A stretch of DNA of 64,000 nucleotides. Origin: Shinella sp. WSJ-2. Lineage in GTDB: Bacteria > Pseudomonadota > Alphaproteobacteria > Rhizobiales > Rhizobiaceae. Below the pieces are notes generated by a model, which saw only the letters and a list, made by a program, of their open reading frames with translations, made no database searches and was not told the origin of the DNA. The stretch's first letter is position 1. Each line of letters starts with the position of its first letter. Both the position numbers and the translations under genes were made by a program. Where the stretch lies: the NCBI RefSeq assembly GCF_003432075.1, contig NZ_QWBU01000004.1, forward strand, positions 1-64,000, read 5' to 3'. Shown here piece after piece: positions 1 through 7,361 of this stretch.

Positions 1-127
1 CATGAAGGACTCCAAGGTCATCGTCGCGATCAACAAGGACGAGGAAGCACCGATCTTCCAGGTCGCCGACTACGGTCTCGTCGCAGACCTCTTCGAAGCC
101 CTGCCGGAATTGCACAAGGCGCTTTGA
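1..127 (+). CDS. etfA: Electron transfer flavoprotein alpha subunit, C-terminal fragment
   Basis: Only the last 41 codons and the stop lie in the window; the gene begins upstream. The visible protein begins [19 protein letters not shown] and continues [16 protein letters not shown]. This is the typical end of the FAD-binding domain of ETF alpha, where the [10 protein letters not shown] and AD(Y/L)GLVGD motifs contact the FAD adenosine part. ETF passes electrons from acyl-CoA and related dehydrogenases to ETF:ubiquinone oxidoreductase. It converges on the minus-strand ABC operon; the 134 bp between them hold no recognisable gene or strong terminator. The call rests on a short but well-conserved stretch. 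Confidence 0.8.
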   Translation, partial: MKDSKVIVAINKDEEAPIFQVADYGLVADLFEALPELHKAL

Positions 128-261
128 CAGGCATTGCAAGGGGTGCGCCCAATATCATCCCACTCAGCGAATGCCAGATGGGCGATCAAGCTCCCTTCGA
201 TTCATCTCTTCTTGCGCATATCGTTTTTGAAGAGTTTCTGGGCACTATCGCACGACATGCA

Positions 262-1905
262 CTAGTCTCGGAAAGAGCGCATCTGAAGAACTTCGTCGAG
301 CCAGTCTGAGCGCATTTCCGGAACCGAGGAAAGCAGCAGCTTGGTATAGGGATGATAGGGCGGTGAAAATATTTCGGACGTCTCTCCATAGGCGACGACC
401 TCACCCTTTCGCATGACCGCTACCTTGTTTGCGAGGCGGCGAACGGTGCTGAGATCGTGGGTGATGAACAGATAGGCGAGGCCGAGCGTTTCCTGCAGTC
501 GGCGTAGAAGGCCGAGAATTTCCTCAGCCACTAACGGGTCGAGGGCGGAGACGACCTCGTCGCAGATGACGATGTCCGGCTCGGCGGCAAGGGCGCGTGC
601 GATGCAGACGCGTTGCTTCTGGCCGCCTGACAGGGCCGGCGGCTTGCGCAGAAGATAGCTTTCCGGAAGCTCGATCTGGCGGAGAAGCGCCAACACCCGC
701 TCGCGCGCCTCTTCCTTCGATTTGCCGAGATAGAATTCGATCGGCCGGCCGATGATCTCCAGCAAGGTCTGCTTCGGGTTCAGCGCGAGATCCGGGATCT
801 GGTAGATCATCTGGATGCGCCGCAGCGTATCGCGCGAGCGCTCGTGCAGCGCCGGCGGCAGGCGCTCGCCCTTGAAGTCGATATCGCCACTTTCGCGCGG
901 CAGCAAGCCGACGACGACGCGTGCCAGCGTGCTCTTGCCGGAACCGGATTCGCCGACGATGGCCAGCGTTTCACCACGCTTCAGCTCGAGGCTGACATCG
1001 CTGACGGCACGGTTCAGGCTGCTATAGCTTGCCACGACGGCTTTCAGGCTGAGAACAGGCGCTTCTCCCGCGTGATTATCGGCAATGAAATGCCCGATCA
1101 TGGCGGCGGCCCGCTCGGCGACAAGCTGCTTCGTATAGGTCTCCCGCGGGTGTTGCAGGATATCGTCCGCATCGCCCGTCTCGACCGTCTTTCCATGCCG
1201 CAACACCATGATGCGGTCAGCGATCTGGGCGACGACGGCGAGGTCGTGGGTGATGTAGAGCGCGGCGGTTCCGCGGTCGCGGATGAGCTTGCGGAAAGCG
1301 GCGAGCACTTCCACCTGGGTGGTGACGTCGAGCGCGGTGGTGGGTTCGTCGAAGACCAGCAGGTCCGGCTCGGTGATCATCGCCATGGCGGCCATCGCGC
1401 GCTGCAACTGGCCGCCGGAGGCCTGGTGCGGGTAGCGGTTGCCGAAAGTTTCCGGGTCAGGCAGTTCCAGCGTGCGGAATAGATCTACCGCCCGCTGTTT
1501 TGCCTCCGCCTTGCCGAGAATCTTGTGGCGTATCGCCACCTCGCAGACCTGCCGGCCGATCGTCAGCGCCGGATTGAACGAGGCAGCCGCGCTCTGCGCG
1601 ATATAGGCGATCCGAGCACCGCGCAGGGCGCGTCCCTCGCGTTCGGAAAGATTCAGGATGTCGCGGCCGTCGAAGAGGATGCGGCCGGCGGTGATTGCGC
1701 AGCCAGCCCGTGTATAGTTCATGCTGGCGAGGCCGATGGTCGATTTTCCAGCGCCGGATTCGCCGATGAGGCCCAGAACCTCGCCGCGCTTCAGCGTGAA
1801 GCTGGCGTTTTCGACCAGAACCGCCGCGGCACCCGACGGCGTTAGCGCCTCGATGCGCAGGCCTTGCACGTCCAGCAGTGTCGTATCTCGTTGCCTGTCA
1901 TTCAT
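262..1905 (-). CDS. Peptide/nickel-type ABC transporter, fused double ATP-binding protein (DppD-DppF type)
   Basis: A 547-residue cytoplasmic ATPase with two complete ABC domains in one chain, energising the permease pair encoded just upstream. Domain 1 has Walker A GESGAGKST (about residue 50), signature ASGGQ and Walker [13 protein letters not shown]. Domain 2 has Walker A GESGSGKST, signature LSGGQKQ and Walker B IVICDEVVSALD, where the usual DEP is DEV. Each half ends with the peptide-family tail (HPRETYTKQL; PPYHPYTKLLLSS). I chose the ATG at 1905 (MNDRQRD) because it lies 8 bp after the preceding permease stop; a longer frame upstream would overlap that permease. Last gene of the operon 5275-262. 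Confidence 0.9.
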   Translation of the reverse strand: MNDRQRDTTLLDVQGLRIEALTPSGAAAVLVENASFTLKRGEVLGLIGESGAGKSTIGLASMNYTRAGCAITAGRILFDGRDILNLSEREGRALRGARIAYIAQSAAASFNPALTIGRQVCEVAIRHKILGKAEAKQRAVDLFRTLELPDPETFGNRYPHQASGGQLQRAMAAMAMITEPDLLVFDEPTTALDVTTQVEVLAAFRKLIRDRGTAALYITHDLAVVAQIADRIMVLRHGKTVETGDADDILQHPRETYTKQLVAERAAAMIGHFIADNHAGEAPVLSLKAVVASYSSLNRAVSDVSLELKRGETLAIVGESGSGKSTLARVVVGLLPRESGDIDFKGERLPPALHERSRDTLRRIQMIYQIPDLALNPKQTLLEIIGRPIEFYLGKSKEEARERVLALLRQIELPESYLLRKPPALSGGQKQRVCIARALAAEPDIVICDEVVSALDPLVAEEILGLLRRLQETLGLAYLFITHDLSTVRRLANKVAVMRKGEVVAYGETSEIFSPPYHPYTKLLLSSVPEMRSDWLDEVLQMRSFRD

Positions 1906-1913
1906 AGCGGTTC

Positions 1914-2729
1914 TCAATGTTCGGCTGCGGTTTGCGAGGTGAGCCAGTCGACCACGAGGTTGATACCGATGGTCAGGAGGGCAATGGCGCCGGCGGGATA
2001 GAAGACGGTGGGAACACCGAGCATGATCATGGCCGAATAGTCCTTCACCATGCTGCCCCAGTCGGCGCTGGGTGGCTGGATGCCGAGGCCGAGGAAGCTC
2101 AGGGCCGAGATGAAGAGGAAGGTGAAGCAAAAGCGCAGCCCGAATTCGGCGACGAGCGGCAGAACGGCATTGGGCATCACCTCGCGGCGCACGATCCACC
2201 ACAGGCCTTCGCCGCGCAACCGTGCCACCTCGACGAAATCGAGCGCGACGATGTTCATCGCCAGCGCCCGGCTGACGCGGAAGATGCGGGTGGCGTCGAG
2301 CAGGCAGATCGTCACGACGAGTACGACAAGATCGGTGCCGAGCACCGACAGGACGACCATGGCGAAGATCAGGGCGGGCATCGACAGGAACAGGTCGACG
2401 ATGCGCGAGAGCACCATGTCGGCCGTCTTGCCGAGCACGGCGGCGGAAAAGCCGCCGAACACGCCGAGCGAAAAGGAGAGCGCGGTGATCAGCAGCGAGA
2501 GGCCGATGGAAAGCCGCGCGCCGTAGAGAAGGCGCGAGAGCACGTCGCGTCCGAGATTGTCGAGGCCGAGCCAGTGTTCGGCGGAGGGACCTGCCCAGGC
2601 GCGCCCGAGCACGTCCGCTTCCGGATAGGGGGCGATGACGGGGACGAGGAGGGCCGCGAACGCGTTGATGACGACGATGGCAAGGCCGATTTGCGCCTTG
2701 AGCGACATCTTATGACCGAAAAGCCGCAT
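1914..2729 (-). CDS. Peptide-type ABC transporter permease (DppC family)
   Basis: A 271-residue inner-membrane permease with about six hydrophobic segments. It carries the DppC hallmarks: an N-terminal segment (LVPVIAPYPEAD), the periplasmic stretch WLGLDNLGRDVLSRLLYGARLSI, and the ATPase-coupling loop near VARLRGEGLWWIVRREVMPNA. It forms the channel with the DppB-type partner encoded 5 bp upstream. I chose the start MRLFGHK at 2729, which keeps the gene at family length; the reading frame stays open further upstream but there it overlaps the partner gene. Substrate class cannot be told from the permease. Confidence 0.88.
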   Translation of the reverse strand: MRLFGHKMSLKAQIGLAIVVINAFAALLVPVIAPYPEADVLGRAWAGPSAEHWLGLDNLGRDVLSRLLYGARLSIGLSLLITALSFSLGVFGGFSAAVLGKTADMVLSRIVDLFLSMPALIFAMVVLSVLGTDLVVLVVTICLLDATRIFRVSRALAMNIVALDFVEVARLRGEGLWWIVRREVMPNAVLPLVAEFGLRFCFTFLFISALSFLGLGIQPPSADWGSMVKDYSAMIMLGVPTVFYPAGAIALLTIGINLVVDWLTSQTAAEH

Positions 2730-2734
2730 GGATG

Positions 2735-3682
2735 TCACCTCGGATGCCGCAGGCGCGGATTGCTGACGATGGCCAGGATATCCGCGATCATGTTGAGCGA
2801 TATGAAGACGGCGGCAAAGATCAGGCCGCAGGCCTGCACGACCGGAACATCCCGCTTGGAGACGGCGTCCACCATGGACTGGCCGAGGCCTGGATAGACG
2901 AACACGACCTCGATCACCACCACGCCGACGATGAGATAGGCGAGGTTGAGTGCGACCACGTTGATGATCGGCGCCAGCGCATTGGGCAAGGCGTGCTCGA
3001 CCACGACGCGCCATTTCGCCAGCCCCTTGAGAACGGCCATCTCGATATAGGGGCTGGACATGACCGAGATCACCGAGGCGCGCGTCATGCGCATGATATG
3101 CGCCATGATGACCAGCACGAGCGTCAGCATCGGCAGGAAGGTCATGTAGAGCCGCTCAGTGAAGGAGGTTTCGGGTGTCACGCTTGCCAGCACCGGGAAG
3201 AGGCCCCACTGCACCGCCACCCATTTGATCAGCAGATAGCCGAGGAAATATTCCGGCAGCGAGATGGCGAGCAGCGTCACGGCATTGGCCGCGCTGTCGA
3301 AGGCGCTGCCCTGCCAGGCGGCGGCAAGCACGCCGAGCCCGACGGACAGCGGGATCGCGATGATAGCGGCATAGAGCGCCAGGAAGAACGTGTTGTAGAG
3401 ACGCGGCGCAAGATCCTGCGCCACGTCGCGATGGTTGACGAGGGAGGTGCCGAGATCGCCGTGCACGGCATTGCCGAGCCATTCGGCGTAGCGCTCCACG
3501 GCCGGCCGGTCGAGGCCAAGTTCCTCGCGCAGCGCGGCGACGTTCTCGGGGGTCGCATTGTTCTGCAAAACCGCCTGCGCCAGATCCCCCGGAAGGATCT
3601 GGGTGCCGGCGAAGATCAGCACGGATGCGGCCCACAAGGTTATCAGCCCGAGTGCCGCCCGTTTGAGCACGAGATTGAGCAC
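2735..3682 (-). CDS. Peptide-type ABC transporter permease (DppB family)
   Basis: A 315-residue inner-membrane permease. It shows the DppB family start (LKRAALGLITLWAASVLIF), the conserved loop GDLAQAVLQ...ELGLDRP(A)VERY, GDLGTSLVNHRDV, and a coupling loop with KGLAKWRVVVEHALPNALAP. It pairs with the DppC-type protein 5 bp downstream. It follows the binding-protein gene by 33 bp in the same direction, so the order is binding protein, DppB, DppC and fused DppDF ATPase, the usual order in rhizobial peptide importers. Confidence 0.88.
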   Translation of the reverse strand: MLNLVLKRAALGLITLWAASVLIFAGTQILPGDLAQAVLQNNATPENVAALREELGLDRPAVERYAEWLGNAVHGDLGTSLVNHRDVAQDLAPRLYNTFFLALYAAIIAIPLSVGLGVLAAAWQGSAFDSAANAVTLLAISLPEYFLGYLLIKWVAVQWGLFPVLASVTPETSFTERLYMTFLPMLTLVLVIMAHIMRMTRASVISVMSSPYIEMAVLKGLAKWRVVVEHALPNALAPIINVVALNLAYLIVGVVVIEVVFVYPGLGQSMVDAVSKRDVPVVQACGLIFAAVFISLNMIADILAIVSNPRLRHPR

Positions 3683-3715
3683 GGTTCCCCCTTCCTGTTG
3701 TACGGCGCGGCCGGA

Positions 3716-5275
3716 TCAGGCGTCGAGCCAGACCTTTTCGCACAGCCGGCCGTTGGCAAGATCGAACTGCGTGTGCGGCGTGTGTCCCTTCACATGCGAG
3801 CGGTGCGCGTCGAGCCAGTCGGAGAACACGGGGATCAGTGCGCCTCCGTCGTCGGACAGCATGGTCTGCATGTCGCCGATGATCGTCTTGCGCTTGGCCT
3901 CGTCCACCTCGGCCTTTGCGGCGGCGAGAAGCTGATCGAATGTTTCGTTCTTCCAGTGCGTCTCGTTCCAGCTTGCACCGGAATAATAGGCAGAAGCCAG
4001 CATATCGGTCGCCGAGGCGCGGCCGGCCCAATAGGAGGTGCAGAAGGGCGCCTTCAGCCAGACATTGCTCCAGAAGCCGTCATGCGGCTCCTTCTTCACA
4101 TCGATCGTGAGGCCGGCCTTGGCGGCTGAGGCCTGGAACAGCACACTCATGTCGACGGCACCGACATAGGCGGCATCGGAAGCCGAAAGCGTGATGGTGG
4201 TGTCGACAAGGCCGGATTTCTTCAGATGGAACTTCGCCTTGTCGAGATCGAAGGCCCGCTGCGGCAGGGCCGCGTTGAAGAATGGGTCCGAAACCGGGAT
4301 CGGATGGTCGTTGCCGATCCGCCCGAAGCCGTTGAACAGCGCGTTGAGGATCTGCTCGCGGTCGCAGGCATATTTCAGTGCGAGACGGAAGTCCGGGTTG
4401 TTGAAGGGCGCGACGTCGCTCTGCATCGCCATGATCGTGTGCCAGCCGCCGGGCGCCTGTACGAGCTCGATGCCGGGGGCTGCGCGGAAGAGATCGACAG
4501 CGCGCTTGTCGACGTCGTTGATCACGTCGACCTGGCCGGCCACCAAGGCGTTCATGCGCTGCACGATGTCGTTGACGACTGTGATCTCGATGCGCTCGAC
4601 ATTGCCGCGGCCGGATTTCCAGTAGTTGCCGGCATTGCTGAGCACGCAGCGCACGCCCGGATCGAAGCTCTCGACGGTGAAGGCACCGGTGCCGACCGGC
4701 TTTGCCCAGTCGGTAAAACCTTCCGGAACGACGAGAAGATGGTAGTCGGCGAGCGCATAGTGCAGGTCGACGTCGGAGGACGACAGCACGATCTTGATCT
4801 GGTGCGTGCCGAGCTTCTGGATTTCGCTGATGTGCTTCAGGCCGCCGGCGGCGGGCGACTTGCTGTCCTTGCCGGTGTGCAGCGAGAGGGAGTAGAGCAC
4901 GTCGGCGGCGGTCATTTCCTTGCCGTTGTGGAAGGTCACGCCCTTGCGGACGTTGAAGACCCACTCCTTGGCCTCAGCGCCGATTTCCCAGCTTTCGAAC
5001 AGTTCCGGCTGCGGCACGCCCTTTTCGTCGATCTCGATCAGGCCGTTCATGACGGCATAGCCGACAAGGAGCGGCACCGCGTTGGAATAGGAGGTCGGGT
5101 TCAGCGTATCGGTGGTGCTGCCGCCGCGCATGCCGATCCTGAGGGTTCCGCCCTTCTTGGGCGTCTCCTGCGCGAAGGCGGAGTGCACCATATAGGGTGC
5201 GGCCGTGGCGGAAAGCCCGAGTGCTGCCGCCGTCTTCAAGAAATCGCGCCGCGATTGCTGACCGATCCGTTTCAT
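3716..5275 (-). CDS. Extracellular solute-binding protein, family 5 (DppA/OppA type), Tat-exported
   Basis: A 519-residue periplasmic binding protein that delivers the substrate to the DppB/C permeases. The N-terminus carries a twin-arginine signal (SRRDFLKTAAALG, cleavage near AFAQE). Mature landmarks are GGTLRIGMRGGSTTDTLNP, the family-5 motif WVFNVRKGVTFHNGKEMTAADV and the closing QTMLSDDGGALIPVFSDW. A GGGAGG-type ribosome site lies 6 nt before the ATG at 5275. A PLP-dependent Met/Cys lyase-like gene ends 102 bp upstream in the same direction, so the importer may be co-transcribed with it. Family-5 proteins bind peptides but also nickel, opines and glutathione, so the ligand is open. Confidence 0.88.
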   Translation of the reverse strand: MKRIGQQSRRDFLKTAAALGLSATAAPYMVHSAFAQETPKKGGTLRIGMRGGSTTDTLNPTSYSNAVPLLVGYAVMNGLIEIDEKGVPQPELFESWEIGAEAKEWVFNVRKGVTFHNGKEMTAADVLYSLSLHTGKDSKSPAAGGLKHISEIQKLGTHQIKIVLSSSDVDLHYALADYHLLVVPEGFTDWAKPVGTGAFTVESFDPGVRCVLSNAGNYWKSGRGNVERIEITVVNDIVQRMNALVAGQVDVINDVDKRAVDLFRAAPGIELVQAPGGWHTIMAMQSDVAPFNNPDFRLALKYACDREQILNALFNGFGRIGNDHPIPVSDPFFNAALPQRAFDLDKAKFHLKKSGLVDTTITLSASDAAYVGAVDMSVLFQASAAKAGLTIDVKKEPHDGFWSNVWLKAPFCTSYWAGRASATDMLASAYYSGASWNETHWKNETFDQLLAAAKAEVDEAKRKTIIGDMQTMLSDDGGALIPVFSDWLDAHRSHVKGHTPHTQFDLANGRLCEKVWLDA

Positions 5276-5377
5276 TCCATTCCTCCCGTTGTCATCTGTT
5301 CTGTCGGCGGGTGGTCTGCCGAGGCAATTCGTGTGACGCCGTTCGCCCGGCGCAGGTGCCGGTTTGCGGCGGCCGCG

Positions 5378-6511
5378 TCAACCGAGCGCAGTCTTCAAGT
5401 CGTCGATCAGGTCGCTCACGGCCTCCACGCCGACCGAAAGGCGCAGCAGGCCCGGCTCGACATGCGAATCCGCGCCCTCGATGGCGGCGCGCCGCTCGAT
5501 CAGGCTCTCGACGCCGCCAAGCGAGGTGGCCGGCTTCCAGATGCGCGTGCGCGTCATCACGCGCTCGGCCGCCTCCAGCCCGCCCTTAACGACGATCGAC
5601 ACCATGCCGCCGAAGCCGCCCGCCATCTGGCGAAGGGCAAGGGCGTGGCCGGGATGCGAGGGCAGGCCGGGATAGTAGACCGTCTCCACCTGCGGATGAT
5701 CGAGGCAGGCGGTGGCGATGGCCATCGCGCTTTCGCTGGCGCGCTCGATACGCAGGTGCAGCGTGCGCATGCCGCGCATCAGAAGTGCTGCCGGAAACTG
5801 GCCGAGAATGCCGCCGTGATAATCGCGGTTGAAGCAGACGCGCTCCCAGAACTCGTTCGTCGCCGCCGTCATGGCCGCGCCGGCCAGCACGTCGCTGTGG
5901 CCGTTGAGATATTTGGTGGCGGAATGCACGACGATATCGGCACCGAAGGCAAGCGGCTGCGTCAGGAGCGGCGTCGCGACCGTGTTGTCGACCACCAGCC
6001 GCGCGCCGGCGGCATGGGCGATGTCGGCAAGGGCCGCGAGATCGTAGAGGTACCAGTGTGGATTGGATGGCGTCTCGGCCCAGACGATGGCGGTGGTGCC
6101 CGGCACGACGGCGGCGCGCACGACGTCGAGGTCGGTCATGTCGACATGCTCGATCCGCATGCCCCAATGGGCGGCGTAGCGTTTCAGCCAGGTCCGCATG
6201 CCGTGATACATGTCGATCGGGAAGATGCAGTGTGCGCCGGGCTTCAGCGCCAGCATCACAGCGGTCATGGCCGACATGCCGGAGCTGAACAGCCGGCAGT
6301 CCGCAGCACCCTCCAGCGCCTTCAGCGTGGCTTCCGGCTGCTCCAGCCCCGGATAGCCATAGCGGCTGTAGCTCCAGCCCGTGGCGGAATAGCCTTCCGG
6401 CGGGCGCAGGAAGGTGGTGGCGAGATGGATCGGCGGGATGACGGCGCCCGTCGAATCCGGGTCGTGACAGGTGCCCTGGGCGAGGATCGTATCGGGAATA
6501 TATTGACGCAT
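5378..6511 (-). CDS. Cys/Met metabolism PLP-dependent enzyme (methionine gamma-lyase / cystathionine gamma-synthase-like)
   Basis: A 377-residue cytosolic fold-type I PLP enzyme of the trans-sulfuration family. Visible landmarks are SYSRYGYPGLEQPEATL (about 47-64), FSSGMSA (75-81), the cofactor-stacking Tyr in DMYHG (Y102), the cofactor Asp in VVDNT (D175), and the Schiff-base lysine in HSATKYLNGHSD (K200). The Cys that follows Tyr-Gly in Pseudomonas methionine gamma-lyase is not present (YHGM), so the exact reaction is uncertain. I chose the ATG at 6511, which gives the usual family start; a TTG at 6571 is the alternative, and neither has a strong ribosome site. It faces an Lrp regulator and lies in an mdeA/mdeB-like neighbourhood. 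Confidence 0.78.
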   Translation of the reverse strand: MRQYIPDTILAQGTCHDPDSTGAVIPPIHLATTFLRPPEGYSATGWSYSRYGYPGLEQPEATLKALEGAADCRLFSSGMSAMTAVMLALKPGAHCIFPIDMYHGMRTWLKRYAAHWGMRIEHVDMTDLDVVRAAVVPGTTAIVWAETPSNPHWYLYDLAALADIAHAAGARLVVDNTVATPLLTQPLAFGADIVVHSATKYLNGHSDVLAGAAMTAATNEFWERVCFNRDYHGGILGQFPAALLMRGMRTLHLRIERASESAMAIATACLDHPQVETVYYPGLPSHPGHALALRQMAGGFGGMVSIVVKGGLEAAERVMTRTRIWKPATSLGGVESLIERRAAIEGADSHVEPGLLRLSVGVEAVSDLIDDLKTALG

Positions 6512-6815
6512 GCGAAGCCGCCACAAAGCCTGAAGAAGCCGGATCACCGCACCGGTAATCCCTGTTTTCAAGGCGAGTATGGCACCCTTGCCGGTGATGG
6601 ATTTCTCGTTCTCACGGCTCTCGATGAGAAATTTATAACCGCGCGACGGCTTTTGCGGATAAAACTCTCACCTGTTCGAAACGGTCGGTTTCGGGATTTC
6701 GGGGTACAGGAAACGGGATCGCGGCAATCTTCCCGTTTGCCGCATTTGGGCGGCGCCAGGTGATTTCACTTGGCGGCAAAATGCTTTAGAGCAGGTCCGT
6801 TGTTGGGAGCGCGTG
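6512..6815. promoter_or_regulatory. Divergent control region between PLP lyase and Lrp regulator, with three GCGGCAA repeats
   Basis: This 304 bp gap separates divergent genes and holds no gene. It carries GCGGCAA at 6721-6727, its inverse TTGCCGC at 6737-6743 (7-bp arms, 9-nt spacer) and a further direct copy at 6773-6779. A three-copy motif in front of a self-standing Lrp gene is a reasonable candidate binding array, since Lrp proteins bind cooperatively to repeated sites. Function is inferred. I see no convincing -35/-10 pair. Confidence 0.4.
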
Positions 6816-7298
6816 ATGTCCTCGTCGAAAGTGAGCCTCGATCGTATCGATCGCAAGCTGCTCAACCTGTTGCAGCAGTCGAGCATGTCCACCTTCCAGC
6901 AGCTTGCCGACAAGGTCGGCATTTCCCAGCCCGCCTGCCATCGCCGCATTCATCGGCTGCGCGATGCCGGCGTGATCGCCGGCGACGTCTCGCTCGTCAA
7001 TCCCGCCTATGCCGAGCGCCGCATGGCGATCTGGATCGAGATCTCGCTCTCGTCGCACGAGTTGAAGATGTTCAACGAGCTCATCGAGGTACTGAGAACC
7101 TCGCCCTATGTGTCCTGCTGCGATGTCATCACCGGCGATACGGATATCCTCGCCTGCATCACCGTGGCCGATATGGACGAGTTTCGCGAGGTGACGCGCG
7201 AATTCATGCGGCGGTGCCCGATCATCAAGACCTACAGGTCGATCACGGTGGCGCAGCGGGTGAAGCTCAATCCCGTCTATCTCTTCGACGAGACCTGA
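6816..7298 (+). CDS. Lrp/AsnC family transcriptional regulator
   Basis: A 160-residue regulator. The N-terminal winged helix (about 8-60: LDRIDRKLLNLLQQ, then QQLADKVGISQPACHRRIHRLRDAGVI) binds DNA. The C-terminal RAM domain (about 65-150) would sense an amino acid, with the typical VLRTSPYVSCCDVITGDTDILACITVADMDEF stretch. The ATG at 6816 is preferred over the adjoining in-frame GTG at 6813 because GGGAG lies about 6 nt before it. It faces the PLP lyase and is followed by a hairpin terminator. It most likely controls the lyase and perhaps the E1-like gene, in the manner of MdeR or BkdR; that role is inference. Confidence 0.88.
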   Translation: MSSSKVSLDRIDRKLLNLLQQSSMSTFQQLADKVGISQPACHRRIHRLRDAGVIAGDVSLVNPAYAERRMAIWIEISLSSHELKMFNELIEVLRTSPYVSCCDVITGDTDILACITVADMDEFREVTREFMRRCPIIKTYRSITVAQRVKLNPVYLFDET

Positions 7299-7306
7299 CC
7301 CGGACG

Positions 7307-7339
7307 AAAAAGGGCGGTGCCGTGGACACCGCCCTTTTT
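7307..7339. terminator. Bidirectional intrinsic terminator
   Basis: A perfect inverted repeat with a GGGCGGTG/CACCGCCC core, flanked by a run of A on the left and T on the right (AAAAAGGGCGGTG, 7-nt loop, CACCGCCCTTTTT). It lies between the convergent Lrp gene and the E1-like gene and can stop transcription from both sides. Confidence 0.85.
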
Positions 7340-7361
7340 GTCGTCGTCGTTTCCGGCCGTG

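Noticed and set aside
2732-4129. A plus-strand open frame of about 465 codons
   Set aside because: Antisense to the DppB permease and binding-protein genes; His/Asp-rich antisense composition without motifs.
4226-6763. A plus-strand open frame of about 845 codons
   Set aside because: Antisense to the binding-protein and PLP-lyase genes, whose motifs are clear; same antisense composition and no family features.
6770-6785. Possible sigma-54 promoter before the first Lrp gene (TGGCGGCAAAATGC)
   Set aside because: The GG to GC spacing is 9, not the required 10 bases.
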